From: CAYOUV01 sp963790075
Lineage (GTDB): Bacteria; Chloroflexota; Anaerolineae; Anaerolineales; Villigracilaceae
Reading direction: 5' to 3'
Length of the DNA: 64,000 nucleotides
Assembly: GCA_963790075.1 (NCBI GenBank)
Contig: CAWBNG010000003.1
Span: 496,001 to 560,000 of the forward strand
Below the pieces are notes generated by a model. That model did no database searches and had not been told where the DNA came from. It was given only the letters and a program-made list of their open reading frames with translations. This document shows, one piece after another, positions 50,799 to 59,330 of the stretch (position 1 is the stretch's first letter; each line of letters starts with the position of its first letter). A program made the translations under genes and the position numbers.

Positions 50799-51848
50799 AT
50801 GGAAACAAGAAGATTCATCTGTGTCTGTTTTCTGCTTACATTGCTTGCGCCAACCCTACAGGGCTGCGCTGTAATTGAAGTTATCGTCCGCGCGCTGGGG
50901 AGAGCCGGGGTGACCGTCCCGGCCTCCGATCCGACTCCTCCAACAGTGACCCTGGAGGTGACCGGATTGGATCGCGGATACCTGTTAGGCCCCGGCGACC
51001 CCCCAGTGCGAGGCGATGTCCGTTATGACGACCGGTTGAATTTCAAAGCCGTGGCCAGAGATGAGGATGGTGGCGTAGCTTACGTTGCGGTCGAAGGAGA
51101 GCTCAACACCAGTTGTGCCGGGCCGGGCGATCTCGGGCGAAACCAGAATTTCTTGATCAGCAAGGATTTCAGAGACGATTCTCGGCCGGGTGATACGGCC
51201 CTGGTCATTCGCCAAGTCGCTTACTCGCTCTCCTTACCCGATCGCATCGCTGTCGCCTGTCCGGAGGGCTGGACTTTGCTCAGTTATTCGGGATATTTAT
51301 ACGCGGTGGGCGAGAATTTCAGCCATACCCGGGTCTCGACTTCCCCCTTCTCCTTCCAGATCAATTTCACTACCAGCGCGCCCATCGTGGCTGCTTCTCC
51401 GACGGCTGCCAAGGCTACTCCCACTTTGATCTCGATCCTGACCGATACGCCAACGCCGGTCCTCACAGACACGCCCACGGCACAGCCTTTGACCCTGACT
51501 TTCACCAAGAACACTTTCTGCCGCAGGGGGCCGGGGACGATTTACCCGGATGTAACCGCCTTCGAAAAAGACCGACAGGTCCAAGTCGACGGGCAGAACG
51601 ATTTCAGCCCGCGCTGGTGGTGGATCTTGATCCCCAATTCCCAGGAACACTGCTGGGTCTCCGACGCAGCCGTCCAGACCAGCGGCCCGGTTTCTCAGGT
51701 CCCGGTTCAGGCCGCCCCACCAACCCCGACCCTCACTCCCGCTCCAAACAACAGTCCAGCCTGTTCACAGATCACCAGCGACAGCCAGTGCAACAACACC
51801 CCCGGCTGCTCCTTCGACTACAACGCCAAGAAGTGTGTGAAGAAATAA
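50799..51848 (+). CDS. Lipoprotein with beta-sandwich N-terminus and the same SH3/Cys module
   Basis: 349 aa. Signal peptide with lipobox PTLQGCAV, an N-terminal beta-sandwich (PTVTLEVTGLDRGYLLGPGD, VAYVAVEGELNTSCAGPGD), a Thr/Pro linker, then TFCRRGPGTIYPDVTAFEKDRQ...HCWVSDAAV and the end module CSQITSDSQCNNTPGC. The C-terminal module is almost identical to that of the preceding gene also at the DNA level, which suggests duplication or gene conversion. Probably surface-exposed. A ribosome binding site (TGAGGAA) precedes the ATG. Confidence 0.8.
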   Translation: METRRFICVCFLLTLLAPTLQGCAVIEVIVRALGRAGVTVPASDPTPPTVTLEVTGLDRGYLLGPGDPPVRGDVRYDDRLNFKAVARDEDGGVAYVAVEGELNTSCAGPGDLGRNQNFLISKDFRDDSRPGDTALVIRQVAYSLSLPDRIAVACPEGWTLLSYSGYLYAVGENFSHTRVSTSPFSFQINFTTSAPIVAASPTAAKATPTLISILTDTPTPVLTDTPTAQPLTLTFTKNTFCRRGPGTIYPDVTAFEKDRQVQVDGQNDFSPRWWWILIPNSQEHCWVSDAAVQTSGPVSQVPVQAAPPTPTLTPAPNNSPACSQITSDSQCNNTPGCSFDYNAKKCVKK

Positions 51849-52069
51849 AAAGTTCCTCTGAACCATATTTCTTTTAACTTCTTGTTTCGCCTTTGATGGA
51901 AAACGCCTAATAAATTTGACGATTGCCGAGATGCTTTCTCCATTTTGGCGGGGAAAGCTTTTATCTTCTGCAGGTGCAGGTTACGTTAAGCATGACCTGC
52001 GTGTCGTTGTCGAGGATCCTCCAGTCAAAAGGTTGCCGGATATTATAGAATTAGACCATAAATATCTGA

Positions 52070-52075
52070 TATAAT
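52070..52075 (+). promoter_or_regulatory. -10 box of the pdh operon
   Basis: TATAAT at 52070-52075. No convincing -35 is seen at the correct distance. Start is expected near 52082, giving a leader of about 76 nt. Confidence 0.45.
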
Positions 52076-52098
52076 TTTCGCTTGGCAAGTGCTTAGCA

Positions 52099-52129
52099 CA
52101 ACGCCGGACGTCCTCCGGTGTTGTTTTTT
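52099..52129 (+). terminator. Terminator-like hairpin in the pdh leader (possible attenuator)
   Basis: CAACGCCGGA / TCCGGTGTTG (one G-T pair) with a 5-nt loop, followed by six T. A short GTGC-TTA-GCAC hairpin just upstream (52089-52099) shares one base with it. It lies between the likely start and the pdhA ATG. Confidence 0.6.
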
Positions 52130-52157
52130 GCGACATCTCACGGGAGCATTGTTTTTC

Positions 52158-53120
52158 ATGGATAAATCAGAACATCTCGATTTGTATCATCAGATGGTGC
52201 TGATCCGCCGCCTGGAGGAAAACGCTGCTGAACTTTATCAGCAAGGCAAAATCGGCGGTTTTCTGCACCTGTACATTGGACAAGAAGCTGTTTCAACCGG
52301 CCTGATCTCGGCCCGCAAGCCGCTGGACCGCGTCATCACCGCTTATCGTGATCACGGCGTGGCCATCAACTGCGGGTTGAGCGCCAACGAGGTCATGGCT
52401 GAACTGCTCGGCAAGGCAACTGGCTGCTCGAAAGGTAAAGGCGGATCGATGCACATGGCCGACCCGGAGAAGAATTTCTGGGGCGGGCACGCCATCGTCG
52501 GCGCCCACCTCCCACTTGCGACCGGCCTGGCCTTAGGCGACATGTACCAGGGCAACGATGGGGTCACCATTTGCATGTTCGGTGATGGTGCCACCAACAT
52601 CGGCTTCTTCCACGAGGCCTTCAACCTGAGCAAGGTCTGGAACCTGCCGGTGCTGTGGGTTTGCGAGAACAACCAGTACGGCATGGGCACGGCTGTCAGC
52701 CGCGCCTCCGCCGTTCCGGAGATCCGCCAGAAGGCGGATGGCTACGGCATCCCCAACGAACGCATCGACGGCATGGACATTATGAAAGTCCGCGAAGCCG
52801 CACTGGGCGCCCTCGAGCAGGTCCGTTCGGGCAAGGGTCCCTACTTGCTCGAATTCCTCACCTATCGTTATCGCGGACATTCGATGGGCGACCCCGAGCG
52901 CTACCGCCAGAAGGACGAAGTCCTGAAGTGGGAAGAGGAAGACCCGATCGGGATCTATCGTAAATATTTAACCAGCAAGAAGATTGCCTCTGCCAAGGCA
53001 CTGAACGAAATCGACACCCAGGCCGAAGAGGAGATCAAGCAAGCGGTCGAATTCGCCGAATCCAGCCCTGAACCGGCTCCCGAAGAGCTGTTCACGGACG
53101 TCTATGTGGAGGAGGTGTAA
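52158..53120 (+). CDS. pdhA: Pyruvate (or acetoin) dehydrogenase E1 component, alpha subunit
   Basis: 320 aa, normal for an E1alpha. The thiamine diphosphate motif runs GDGATNIGFFHEAFNLSKV to ENNQYGMGT (GDG...NN). RHYRGHS-like YRYRGHSMGDPERYR is the phosphorylation-loop region. With E1beta it decarboxylates the 2-oxo acid and passes the acyl group to lipoyl-E2. Pyruvate is likely, but acetoin dehydrogenases are very similar. The ATG at 52158 is preceded by GGGAG and begins at the family start; the upstream in-frame extension would cover the leader hairpin. First gene of pdhABC. Confidence 0.93.
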   Translation: MDKSEHLDLYHQMVLIRRLEENAAELYQQGKIGGFLHLYIGQEAVSTGLISARKPLDRVITAYRDHGVAINCGLSANEVMAELLGKATGCSKGKGGSMHMADPEKNFWGGHAIVGAHLPLATGLALGDMYQGNDGVTICMFGDGATNIGFFHEAFNLSKVWNLPVLWVCENNQYGMGTAVSRASAVPEIRQKADGYGIPNERIDGMDIMKVREAALGALEQVRSGKGPYLLEFLTYRYRGHSMGDPERYRQKDEVLKWEEEDPIGIYRKYLTSKKIASAKALNEIDTQAEEEIKQAVEFAESSPEPAPEELFTDVYVEEV

Positions 53121-53121
53121 G

Positions 53122-54096
53122 ATGGCCCGCATTACCATGCGCGAAGCCATTTCCCAGGCCATCTGGGAGGAAATGGAGCGCGACCCCAAGGTCTTCATCC
53201 AGGGCGAGGAAGTCGGTGTGTGGGGCGGCACCTATGCTGTCACCAAAGGCTTCTACGATCACTTCGGCCCGGAGCGCGTGCGCGACACCCCCATCTCGGA
53301 AGCGGTCATCGTTGGCTCGGCCATCGGCGCCGCCATGACCGGCCTGCGCCCGATCGCCGAATTGATGACCATCAACTTCGCCTTCGTGGCTATGGACCAC
53401 ATCGTCAACGAGGCGGCCAAGCTGCACTACATGTTCGGCGGGCACTTCAAACTACCGCTGGTCATCCGCGCCGTTGGCGGCGGTGGCCGCCAGTTGGCTG
53501 CCACCCACTCACAGACCCCTGACGTCATCTTCGCCCACTTTCCCGGCCTGACGGTGATCTCGCCTGGGACGCCGGAAGACGCCAAGGGATTGCTGAAGTC
53601 AGCCATTCGCTCGGATAATCCGGTGTTGTTCATCGAGCACGCCGCCATGTACCAGAGCCGCGGCGAGGTCCCGGAAGGCGATTACACCATTCCGATCGGC
53701 AAGTCCAAAATTCAGCGTCCCGGCCGCGACGTAACCATCGTCACGTATTGCAGAGGCTTGGAGCTTTCGCTGAAAGCCGCCGAGGAACTCGCCAAAGACG
53801 GGATCGAGACCGAGATCGTCGACCTGCGCACGCTGCGCCCGCTCGACATGGAGCCGGTCTTGGAATCATTCAAAAAGACCAACCGCGCGGTGATGGTCGA
53901 GGAAGGCTGGAAATCGTACGGCATAGGTGCTGAAATCTCCAGCCGCATCTACGAAGAAGCCTTCGATTACCTTGACGCACCCATCAAACGCGTCGCACAA
54001 AAGGAAGTCCCACTTCCCTATAACCGCACGCTCGAACAAATGGCCCTGCCACAGGTGCCCGACATCGTCTCAGCGGTAAAGGAGGTGTTGAAGTAA
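53122..54096 (+). CDS. pdhB: Pyruvate (or acetoin) dehydrogenase E1 component, beta subunit
   Basis: 324 aa. MREAISQAIWEEMERDPKVF, EEVGVWGGTYAVTKGF, ISEAVIVGSAIGAAMTGLRPI and the C-terminal transketolase domain (IVDLRTLRPLD, EEGWKSYGIGAEI) are canonical. It starts 2 nt after pdhA, with GGAGGAGGTG as ribosome binding site, and its stop TAA shares an A with the pdhC start. Forms the alpha2beta2 E1 with PdhA. Confidence 0.95.
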   Translation: MARITMREAISQAIWEEMERDPKVFIQGEEVGVWGGTYAVTKGFYDHFGPERVRDTPISEAVIVGSAIGAAMTGLRPIAELMTINFAFVAMDHIVNEAAKLHYMFGGHFKLPLVIRAVGGGGRQLAATHSQTPDVIFAHFPGLTVISPGTPEDAKGLLKSAIRSDNPVLFIEHAAMYQSRGEVPEGDYTIPIGKSKIQRPGRDVTIVTYCRGLELSLKAAEELAKDGIETEIVDLRTLRPLDMEPVLESFKKTNRAVMVEEGWKSYGIGAEISSRIYEEAFDYLDAPIKRVAQKEVPLPYNRTLEQMALPQVPDIVSAVKEVLK

Positions 54097-55385
54097 TGGC
54101 CGAAACGATCACTATGCCCAAACTGGGCTTCGACATGGCCGAAGGCACCCTGGTCCGCTGGGTCAAAAATGAAGGCGAAGAAATTCAGAAAGGCGATGTG
54201 TTAGCCGAGATCGAGACCGACAAAGCCACGGTCGAGGTCGAGTCGTCTGCCAGCGGGACAGTTCGCAAGCTGCTGGTGGATGAGGGCACGGTCGTCCCGG
54301 TCGGGGATCCGATCGCCTTGGTCGGTTCACCGGACGAAAAAATCGAGTCGAGGCCAACTCCTGAGCCGGAATCCAAGCCCGAGAAAGCCGCCCCCGCCCA
54401 GGCCGAATCCGGCCCGGCGCCTGCCAAGCCCGAGCCGGTCACCGCTGAACCGGAAGTGACCACCCCTGGTGGTCGGGTCAAGGCCTCCCCACTGGCGCGC
54501 CGCATGGCCGAGGAAAAAGGCCTGGCGCTGGCAAACCTGCAGGGCAGCGGCCCCGGCGGACGCATCGTCAAACGCGACGTCGAATCCGCCCTCAGCGCCC
54601 AGCCAACCGCGGTCAGTTCAGCGGCAACAGCACCTGCGCTGGCAACACCCCGGGCTGCCCCCGCTCTAGCGCCCCTGCCGTCCATCAGTGCTGAGCCACG
54701 CCAGGATCAGCGCGTCGACTTGACCAAACTACGCCAGGCCATCGGCCGCCGGATGGTCGAGTCGAAACAGCAATTCCCGCACTTCTACGTGGCGCACGAA
54801 TACAAAATGGACCAGTTGATGGCGCTGCGCAAACAAGTCAACCAGTACCTGCCGGAAGGCGAAAAGCTCTCAGTCAATGATTTCATCGTCAAGGCCAGCG
54901 CACTAGCCTTGCGCCAGTATCCCAACCTGAACGCCCGTCTCGACGGCGAGGCGGTGCTGCGCTTCGGCGCGGTCAACGTCGGGGTAGCTGTAACCGTCCC
55001 CGGCGGGCTGCTGACCGTAGTAGTCCGCGATGCCGACCAGAAACCATTACGCCAGATTTCGAACGAGATCAAGAGCATGGCTGCCCGCGCCCGCGACGGC
55101 AAGGTCAAGCCGGACGATATCGAGGGCTCAACCTTCTCGACCAGCAACCTGGGTATGTATGATGTCGAGAACTTCATCGCCATCATCAGCCCGCCCGAAG
55201 CGGCGATTTTAGCCCTGGGCTCAGCCCGCGAAGTGCCGGTGGTCGCGGACGGACAGGTCGTCCCCGGCTGGCGCATGAAAGCCACCATCTCGGTCGACCA
55301 CCGTGTCAGCGACGGGGCTGAAGCGGCCCAGTTCATGCAGGCCCTAGCGGGGTATCTGGAAGAGCCGCTGCGATTGATGGTCTAA
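54096..55385 (+). CDS. pdhC: Dihydrolipoamide acetyltransferase, E2 component
   Basis: 429 aa. One lipoyl domain (residues 1-78) with lipoyl Lys43 in IETDKATVEVES, a Pro/Ala/Glu-rich linker, a peripheral-subunit binding domain around residue 130 (ASPLARRMAEEKGLALANLQG), a second linker, and the catalytic acyltransferase core with DHRVSDGAEAAQF (His and Asp of the active site). It overlaps pdhB by 1 nt. E3 (lipoamide dehydrogenase) is not in the window and must be encoded elsewhere. A 9-bp hairpin terminator follows. Confidence 0.95.
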   Translation: MAETITMPKLGFDMAEGTLVRWVKNEGEEIQKGDVLAEIETDKATVEVESSASGTVRKLLVDEGTVVPVGDPIALVGSPDEKIESRPTPEPESKPEKAAPAQAESGPAPAKPEPVTAEPEVTTPGGRVKASPLARRMAEEKGLALANLQGSGPGGRIVKRDVESALSAQPTAVSSAATAPALATPRAAPALAPLPSISAEPRQDQRVDLTKLRQAIGRRMVESKQQFPHFYVAHEYKMDQLMALRKQVNQYLPEGEKLSVNDFIVKASALALRQYPNLNARLDGEAVLRFGAVNVGVAVTVPGGLLTVVVRDADQKPLRQISNEIKSMAARARDGKVKPDDIEGSTFSTSNLGMYDVENFIAIISPPEAAILALGSAREVPVVADGQVVPGWRMKATISVDHRVSDGAEAAQFMQALAGYLEEPLRLMV

Positions 55386-55415
55386 GAATAAGAAATACCA
55401 TTTCCCAACCAATTC

Positions 55416-55440
55416 GGGCAGGTCTCTGACCTGCCCTTTG
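55416..55440 (+). terminator. Terminator of the pdh operon
   Basis: GGGCAGGTC / GACCTGCCC with TCT loop, followed by TTTGCTTTT. Confidence 0.85.
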
Positions 55441-55449
55441 CTTTTATGC

Positions 55450-55455
55450 TATAGT
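55450..55455 (+). promoter_or_regulatory. -10 box of the MBL gene, probably leaderless
   Basis: TATAGT ends 6 nt before the ATG at 55462 and no Shine-Dalgarno is present. Confidence 0.5.
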
Positions 55456-55461
55456 GAATTT

Positions 55462-56205
55462 ATGACCATTCAATCTCTCAACTGCTTCACCTGTAATGCG
55501 CGCTGGCCGCTCGCATGGCAGACGGGAGCCCTGTGCCTGCTGGTCGAGACCCGGCAAGGCCTGGTGCTGGTGGATACCGGATTGGGCACAGAGGATTACC
55601 TCCACAAGGCGCCCATCACGCGCCTGTTCCAGGTGGTCACAAGCGTGCCGCTCGACCCGGGTGAAACCGCCGTGCACCAGCTGGCCAGAATGGGCTACCG
55701 GCCCGCAGATCTGCGCCACATCGTACTGACCCATCTGCATTTCGACCATGCTGGCGGTCTGCGGGATTTCCCGCACGCCAAGGTGCATCTCCATCACAAG
55801 GAATACGAAGACGTGCGGCGCAGGAAATTTCGCCGCTGGGCTGACGGCGGTTACAACCGACGCGCCTTCGATCATGGACCAGATTGGGTTTTATACGAGG
55901 AAACTGGCGAATTTTGGTTCGACTTCGAGGCTATTCGCCTGCCGTTCGAACCCGGGATGTGGTTGATACCTTTATTCGGGCATACTATCGGGCACTGTGG
56001 GGTGGCGATCCAAACCGAGAGCAGCTGGCACTTCCACTGCGGGGATGCGGCCGGCGATTTCCGCAAAGACCTGCCAGCCTGGCTCATGCGCCTGGTACTG
56101 GGACCGCATGAGCCGCGCTTGCGCGCCTTCGGAGAGGCTCATCCCGAAATCAAACTGACGGCGGGGCATATGTTCCTGGATTTCTTCGAAAACAGCGAGC
56201 TTTAA
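55462..56205 (+). CDS. MBL-fold metallo-hydrolase
   Basis: 247 aa. LVDTGLG and the metal motif THLHFDHAGG (HxHxDH) place it in the metallo-beta-lactamase superfamily; further ligands are in GHTIGHCGVA and FHCGDAAG. The substrate is unknown: such proteins include lactonases, thioesterases and phosphodiesterases. The start at 55462 directly follows a TATAGT box, suggesting a leaderless transcript. It converges with plsC. Confidence 0.85.
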   Translation: MTIQSLNCFTCNARWPLAWQTGALCLLVETRQGLVLVDTGLGTEDYLHKAPITRLFQVVTSVPLDPGETAVHQLARMGYRPADLRHIVLTHLHFDHAGGLRDFPHAKVHLHHKEYEDVRRRKFRRWADGGYNRRAFDHGPDWVLYEETGEFWFDFEAIRLPFEPGMWLIPLFGHTIGHCGVAIQTESSWHFHCGDAAGDFRKDLPAWLMRLVLGPHEPRLRAFGEAHPEIKLTAGHMFLDFFENSEL

Positions 56206-56237
56206 GACAGACTTCGGGCAAGGGGGCATTTGATCGT

Positions 56238-56993
56238 CTAATGGACCTCTCCCTTGACTTCACCCTCGACCTTTTCCGCCCAGGGATAAATTTCCGTCCC
56301 CTGCGCAGCTTCACGGATGGCAGGATCGTCCGAATAGTGACCGCGTTTTTCAGGCGGGATCAATTCAGCGATGTGACGCATGATCTCATGCCCAATCTCG
56401 TCCAGTTGGGCGCGGCGTTCCCGCCCGCTGCCGTTGACGGAAAAAGGTCCGAATGGCTTGCCAACTCTTATCGTCACCCTGGCGCGTTTGCCCTTCCCGA
56501 GCATTGAAAAGACCTCGTTCAGTCCGCTCAAACCAACCGGCAGCAGCGGTGCGCCGGTCATGGTGGTCAGGAAGGCCGTCCCGGGACGCGCCGGGCGCAG
56601 CACGGTGGCCCAGTTCCCCCCTTCGGGGAAAATACCCATGACGCCCTGCTGATCCAGGATCGACTTGGCAGCCTTCAAAGCGTGGGTTGAACCGGTACCG
56701 CGAAAAAGCGGGAAATAGCCCCACAGCCGGGGGATGACCCTGGCCCAAAATGGCGCATGTGGGAATTGCGCACCACCTAAGAATTCCGGCGGGTACGGCA
56801 GCAGGCGCACCAGGCAAACCGGGTCGATAAAACTGAAGTGGTTGCCGACGACCAGCAATGGCCCGCGCTCCGGAATGTTCTCCTGGCCGATAATTTCCAT
56901 GTCAGTCAGCAAGGCAAAAGCCGGGCGGGACAATTTCTTGAGAAAAAAGCGCATCAGACGCCGACGCGGATATTTAAATTCTTCTTTTTGCAT
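56238..56993 (-). CDS. plsC: 1-acyl-sn-glycerol-3-phosphate acyltransferase-like protein
   Basis: 251 aa. The acyltransferase motifs are GNHFSFIDP (HX4D), FPLFRGTGS (glycerol-phosphate binding), FPEGGNW and LLPVGLSGL. It probably acylates lysophosphatidic acid or another lipid precursor at the membrane; exact acceptor unknown. The ATG at 56993 follows the MFS stop by 7 nt; an in-frame upstream start would lie within the MFS gene. Co-transcription with the MFS gene is likely. Confidence 0.85.
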   Translation of the reverse strand: MQKEEFKYPRRRLMRFFLKKLSRPAFALLTDMEIIGQENIPERGPLLVVGNHFSFIDPVCLVRLLPYPPEFLGGAQFPHAPFWARVIPRLWGYFPLFRGTGSTHALKAAKSILDQQGVMGIFPEGGNWATVLRPARPGTAFLTTMTGAPLLPVGLSGLNEVFSMLGKGKRARVTIRVGKPFGPFSVNGSGRERRAQLDEIGHEIMRHIAELIPPEKRGHYSDDPAIREAAQGTEIYPWAEKVEGEVKGEVH

Positions 56994-57000
56994 GATCAAT

Positions 57001-58335
57001 TCAATCCACCCCGTTATGATCCAACGCAACCTGGCGCGCGTGTTTTTCGTTCACGCTTAGCAACAATCCCAATCCGACCAGCAAGAAGACCGCAATCGAG
57101 ACGATACCAACCCGTTGGCCGGCCTGTTCAGCCAGATCGGCGGCCTGTCCGCGCCCTTGGAACCAGACGGCAGCAGCGGCTGCCAACCAGCCATAAACCG
57201 TCGGTCCGATGAAAGACGAAGTACGTCCGGCAACAGCAAAGAAACCAAAAAATTCGGCGCTCTGCTTATTGGGCGCAAACAGGCCGACCATCGTACGGCT
57301 GACCGACTGCACCCCGGTCAGGGCAAAGCCAGCCAGTGCACCAATTACAAAGAAACCGGTCAGGGTCTGGTTGAAGATCATCCAGATTACGATGGCTGTC
57401 ATCAACAGGATCGAGATTACGAGCGAGCGTTTGAAACCGAACTTGTCCCCTACAATCGCAAAAATATAGGCTCCGATGACGCTCGTAACTTGCACCAGGA
57501 TCATGAACAGGATCAACTGCTGCTGATTCATACCGTACAACACAGCCCCAATGATGGCAGCGAAATCGAGCGCCATCAGGATACCGTCATTGTAGATCAG
57601 GAAGGAGATGATGAATTTGATGAATTCCTTGAAATGGCGAACCGCTTTGAGCGTACGCCCGATGCGCTTAAAGCCGATGGTCAGGTAGTTCTCCCCAAGC
57701 GGCAATTTCTGTGCCTTACCGCGCTCCTTGATCCACAAAAAAGCGGGGATGCTGGAAATCGCAAAGAACAGCGCTGTGAAGGCCAGGGAGGCGCGTACCA
57801 CCAGATCACCTTTGATGAGCACAATCGGCGGCAGGATGAGCAGCAAGCATAGAATACCGCCAGCCGAGCCAATTGCCCAGCCATTGCCAGAGACCCGTCC
57901 AATGTCCTCAGGTGTGGCAATTTCAGGCAGGAGGGCGTTGTAATAGACTTGCCCAGCTCGGTAACCGATCTCAGCCAGGATGAAAAACAACATCCCCATG
58001 AAAATATCGCCTTTTTGAACGAAAAATAACAAGGCTGTAAATATCCAGGAGATGGCAGAGAACAAAAACATGAAACGCTTCTTGGAGGCTGAAAAATCGG
58101 CAATTGCCCCGAGAATGGGCGAAATGACGGCCACGACCAACATGGCAATCCCCACCGAAACACCCCACAAGAAAGAACCTTGCGCACCGCCAACGACCTG
58201 TCCCTTGAAATAAGCGGAATAAACTGCTAGTAGCACAACGGCGGCATAGGCTGAATTTCCAAAGTCGTAGAGATACCAGGCCCAATGCTCACGATTCCTG
58301 CCTCCCTTTTTAACGGCCTGCGCGATTTGTGTCAT
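57001..58335 (-). CDS. Atg22-like MFS transporter
   Basis: 444 aa with 12 hydrophobic segments. AWYLYDFGNSAYAAVVLLAVYSAYF and GNGWAIGSAGGILCLLLILPP are typical of the Atg22/UMF1-type MFS group; SPILGAIADFSASKKRFM is the loop between segments 2 and 3. In fungi Atg22 exports amino acids from the vacuole; bacterial substrates are unknown. Ribosome binding site GAGGTG. It is followed by plsC after 7 nt and is divergent from the methyltransferase gene. Confidence 0.86.
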   Translation of the reverse strand: MTQIAQAVKKGGRNREHWAWYLYDFGNSAYAAVVLLAVYSAYFKGQVVGGAQGSFLWGVSVGIAMLVVAVISPILGAIADFSASKKRFMFLFSAISWIFTALLFFVQKGDIFMGMLFFILAEIGYRAGQVYYNALLPEIATPEDIGRVSGNGWAIGSAGGILCLLLILPPIVLIKGDLVVRASLAFTALFFAISSIPAFLWIKERGKAQKLPLGENYLTIGFKRIGRTLKAVRHFKEFIKFIISFLIYNDGILMALDFAAIIGAVLYGMNQQQLILFMILVQVTSVIGAYIFAIVGDKFGFKRSLVISILLMTAIVIWMIFNQTLTGFFVIGALAGFALTGVQSVSRTMVGLFAPNKQSAEFFGFFAVAGRTSSFIGPTVYGWLAAAAAVWFQGRGQAADLAEQAGQRVGIVSIAVFLLVGLGLLLSVNEKHARQVALDHNGVD

Positions 58336-58484
58336 GAGTCACCTCGTCAATGGAATGGTATATTCTACCAACAACAAATGAGAAAAGCTGCTATCTTAAT
58401 AACAATCAGTTATCGATTTCGTTATTCGGAATTTTCCTCAGAGTAAAATCTGGGTGCATTCGATACTGTATTTTGGAGGCAACC

Positions 58485-59291
58485 ATGTCCAAGCAAATCA
58501 TCCGCCAGGCCCACCAGGAATCTCAGGCAGCCTGGGAAGCCAATGCCGCAACCTGGGACGCTCGCATGGGCGATGAAGGGAACGACTTTGTTAATCTGCT
58601 TTGCTGGCCAGCCATCGAACGCTTATTAGAAGTCAAACCGGGTCAGACAGTCCTGGATATCGCTTGCGGAAACGGCCTGCTGTCTCGCCGGTTGGCCGCT
58701 CTGAGGGCTAAAGTGACCGCCTTCGATTTCTCCCCCAAACTGATCAAATTAGCAAAGCAGCGCAGCCGCAAGGACAGCCTCATCACCTATCATGTGCTGG
58801 ACGCTACTGACGAGCAGGCCTTGCTGGTCTTGGGGACCGGCCATTTCGATTCCGCCATGTCGAATATGGCGCTATTCGACATGGCCGAGATCGAACCGCT
58901 GTTTCACGCGACTAGCAAGTTGCTCAAACCCGGCGGAACCTTTGTCTTCACCCTCATGCATCCGGCCTTCAATAATCCATCTTCGACCCTGATGGCCGAA
59001 GAATGGGATAACGGGGAACTGCACACACGCTATGCAGTCAAGACCCATCGTTATCAGACCGCCTTCCAAGCGCGGGGACTGGCGCTACGCAACCAACCCA
59101 AACCGCAATGGTATTTCCATCGCCCGCTTCAAGAATATCTCAACCTTGGTTTCCGTTATGGCTTCGTACTGGACGGTTTCGAAGAATTAGCTTTTCCAGC
59201 GGATACGCCACAATCCAGTCTGCTCGGTTGGGGTGGCAAGTTCAGCGAAATCCCCCCGGTACTGGCCGCGCGTCTGCGACTGGCGGCATGA
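58485..59291 (+). CDS. Class I SAM-dependent methyltransferase
   Basis: 268 aa. VLDIACGNGLLSRRLA (motif I), VTAFDFSPKLIKLAKQRS (motif post I) and FDSAMSNMALFDM (motif II) define a Rossmann-type methyltransferase; the acceptor may be a small molecule or lipid-linked compound, as the C-terminal part lacks a diagnostic motif. The ATG at 58485 has TTGGAGG as ribosome binding site, and the long in-frame extension upstream is not needed. It ends at a perfect 28-bp palindromic terminator. Confidence 0.85.
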   Translation: MSKQIIRQAHQESQAAWEANAATWDARMGDEGNDFVNLLCWPAIERLLEVKPGQTVLDIACGNGLLSRRLAALRAKVTAFDFSPKLIKLAKQRSRKDSLITYHVLDATDEQALLVLGTGHFDSAMSNMALFDMAEIEPLFHATSKLLKPGGTFVFTLMHPAFNNPSSTLMAEEWDNGELHTRYAVKTHRYQTAFQARGLALRNQPKPQWYFHRPLQEYLNLGFRYGFVLDGFEELAFPADTPQSSLLGWGGKFSEIPPVLAARLRLAA

Positions 59292-59292
59292 C

Positions 59293-59330
59293 AACGGGGC
59301 GGCCAATTGGCCGCCCCGTTATTTTTTTTT
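59293..59330 (+). terminator. Terminator after the methyltransferase
   Basis: AACGGGGCGGCC / GGCCGCCCCGTT with an AATT loop, followed by nine T. Confidence 0.92.
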
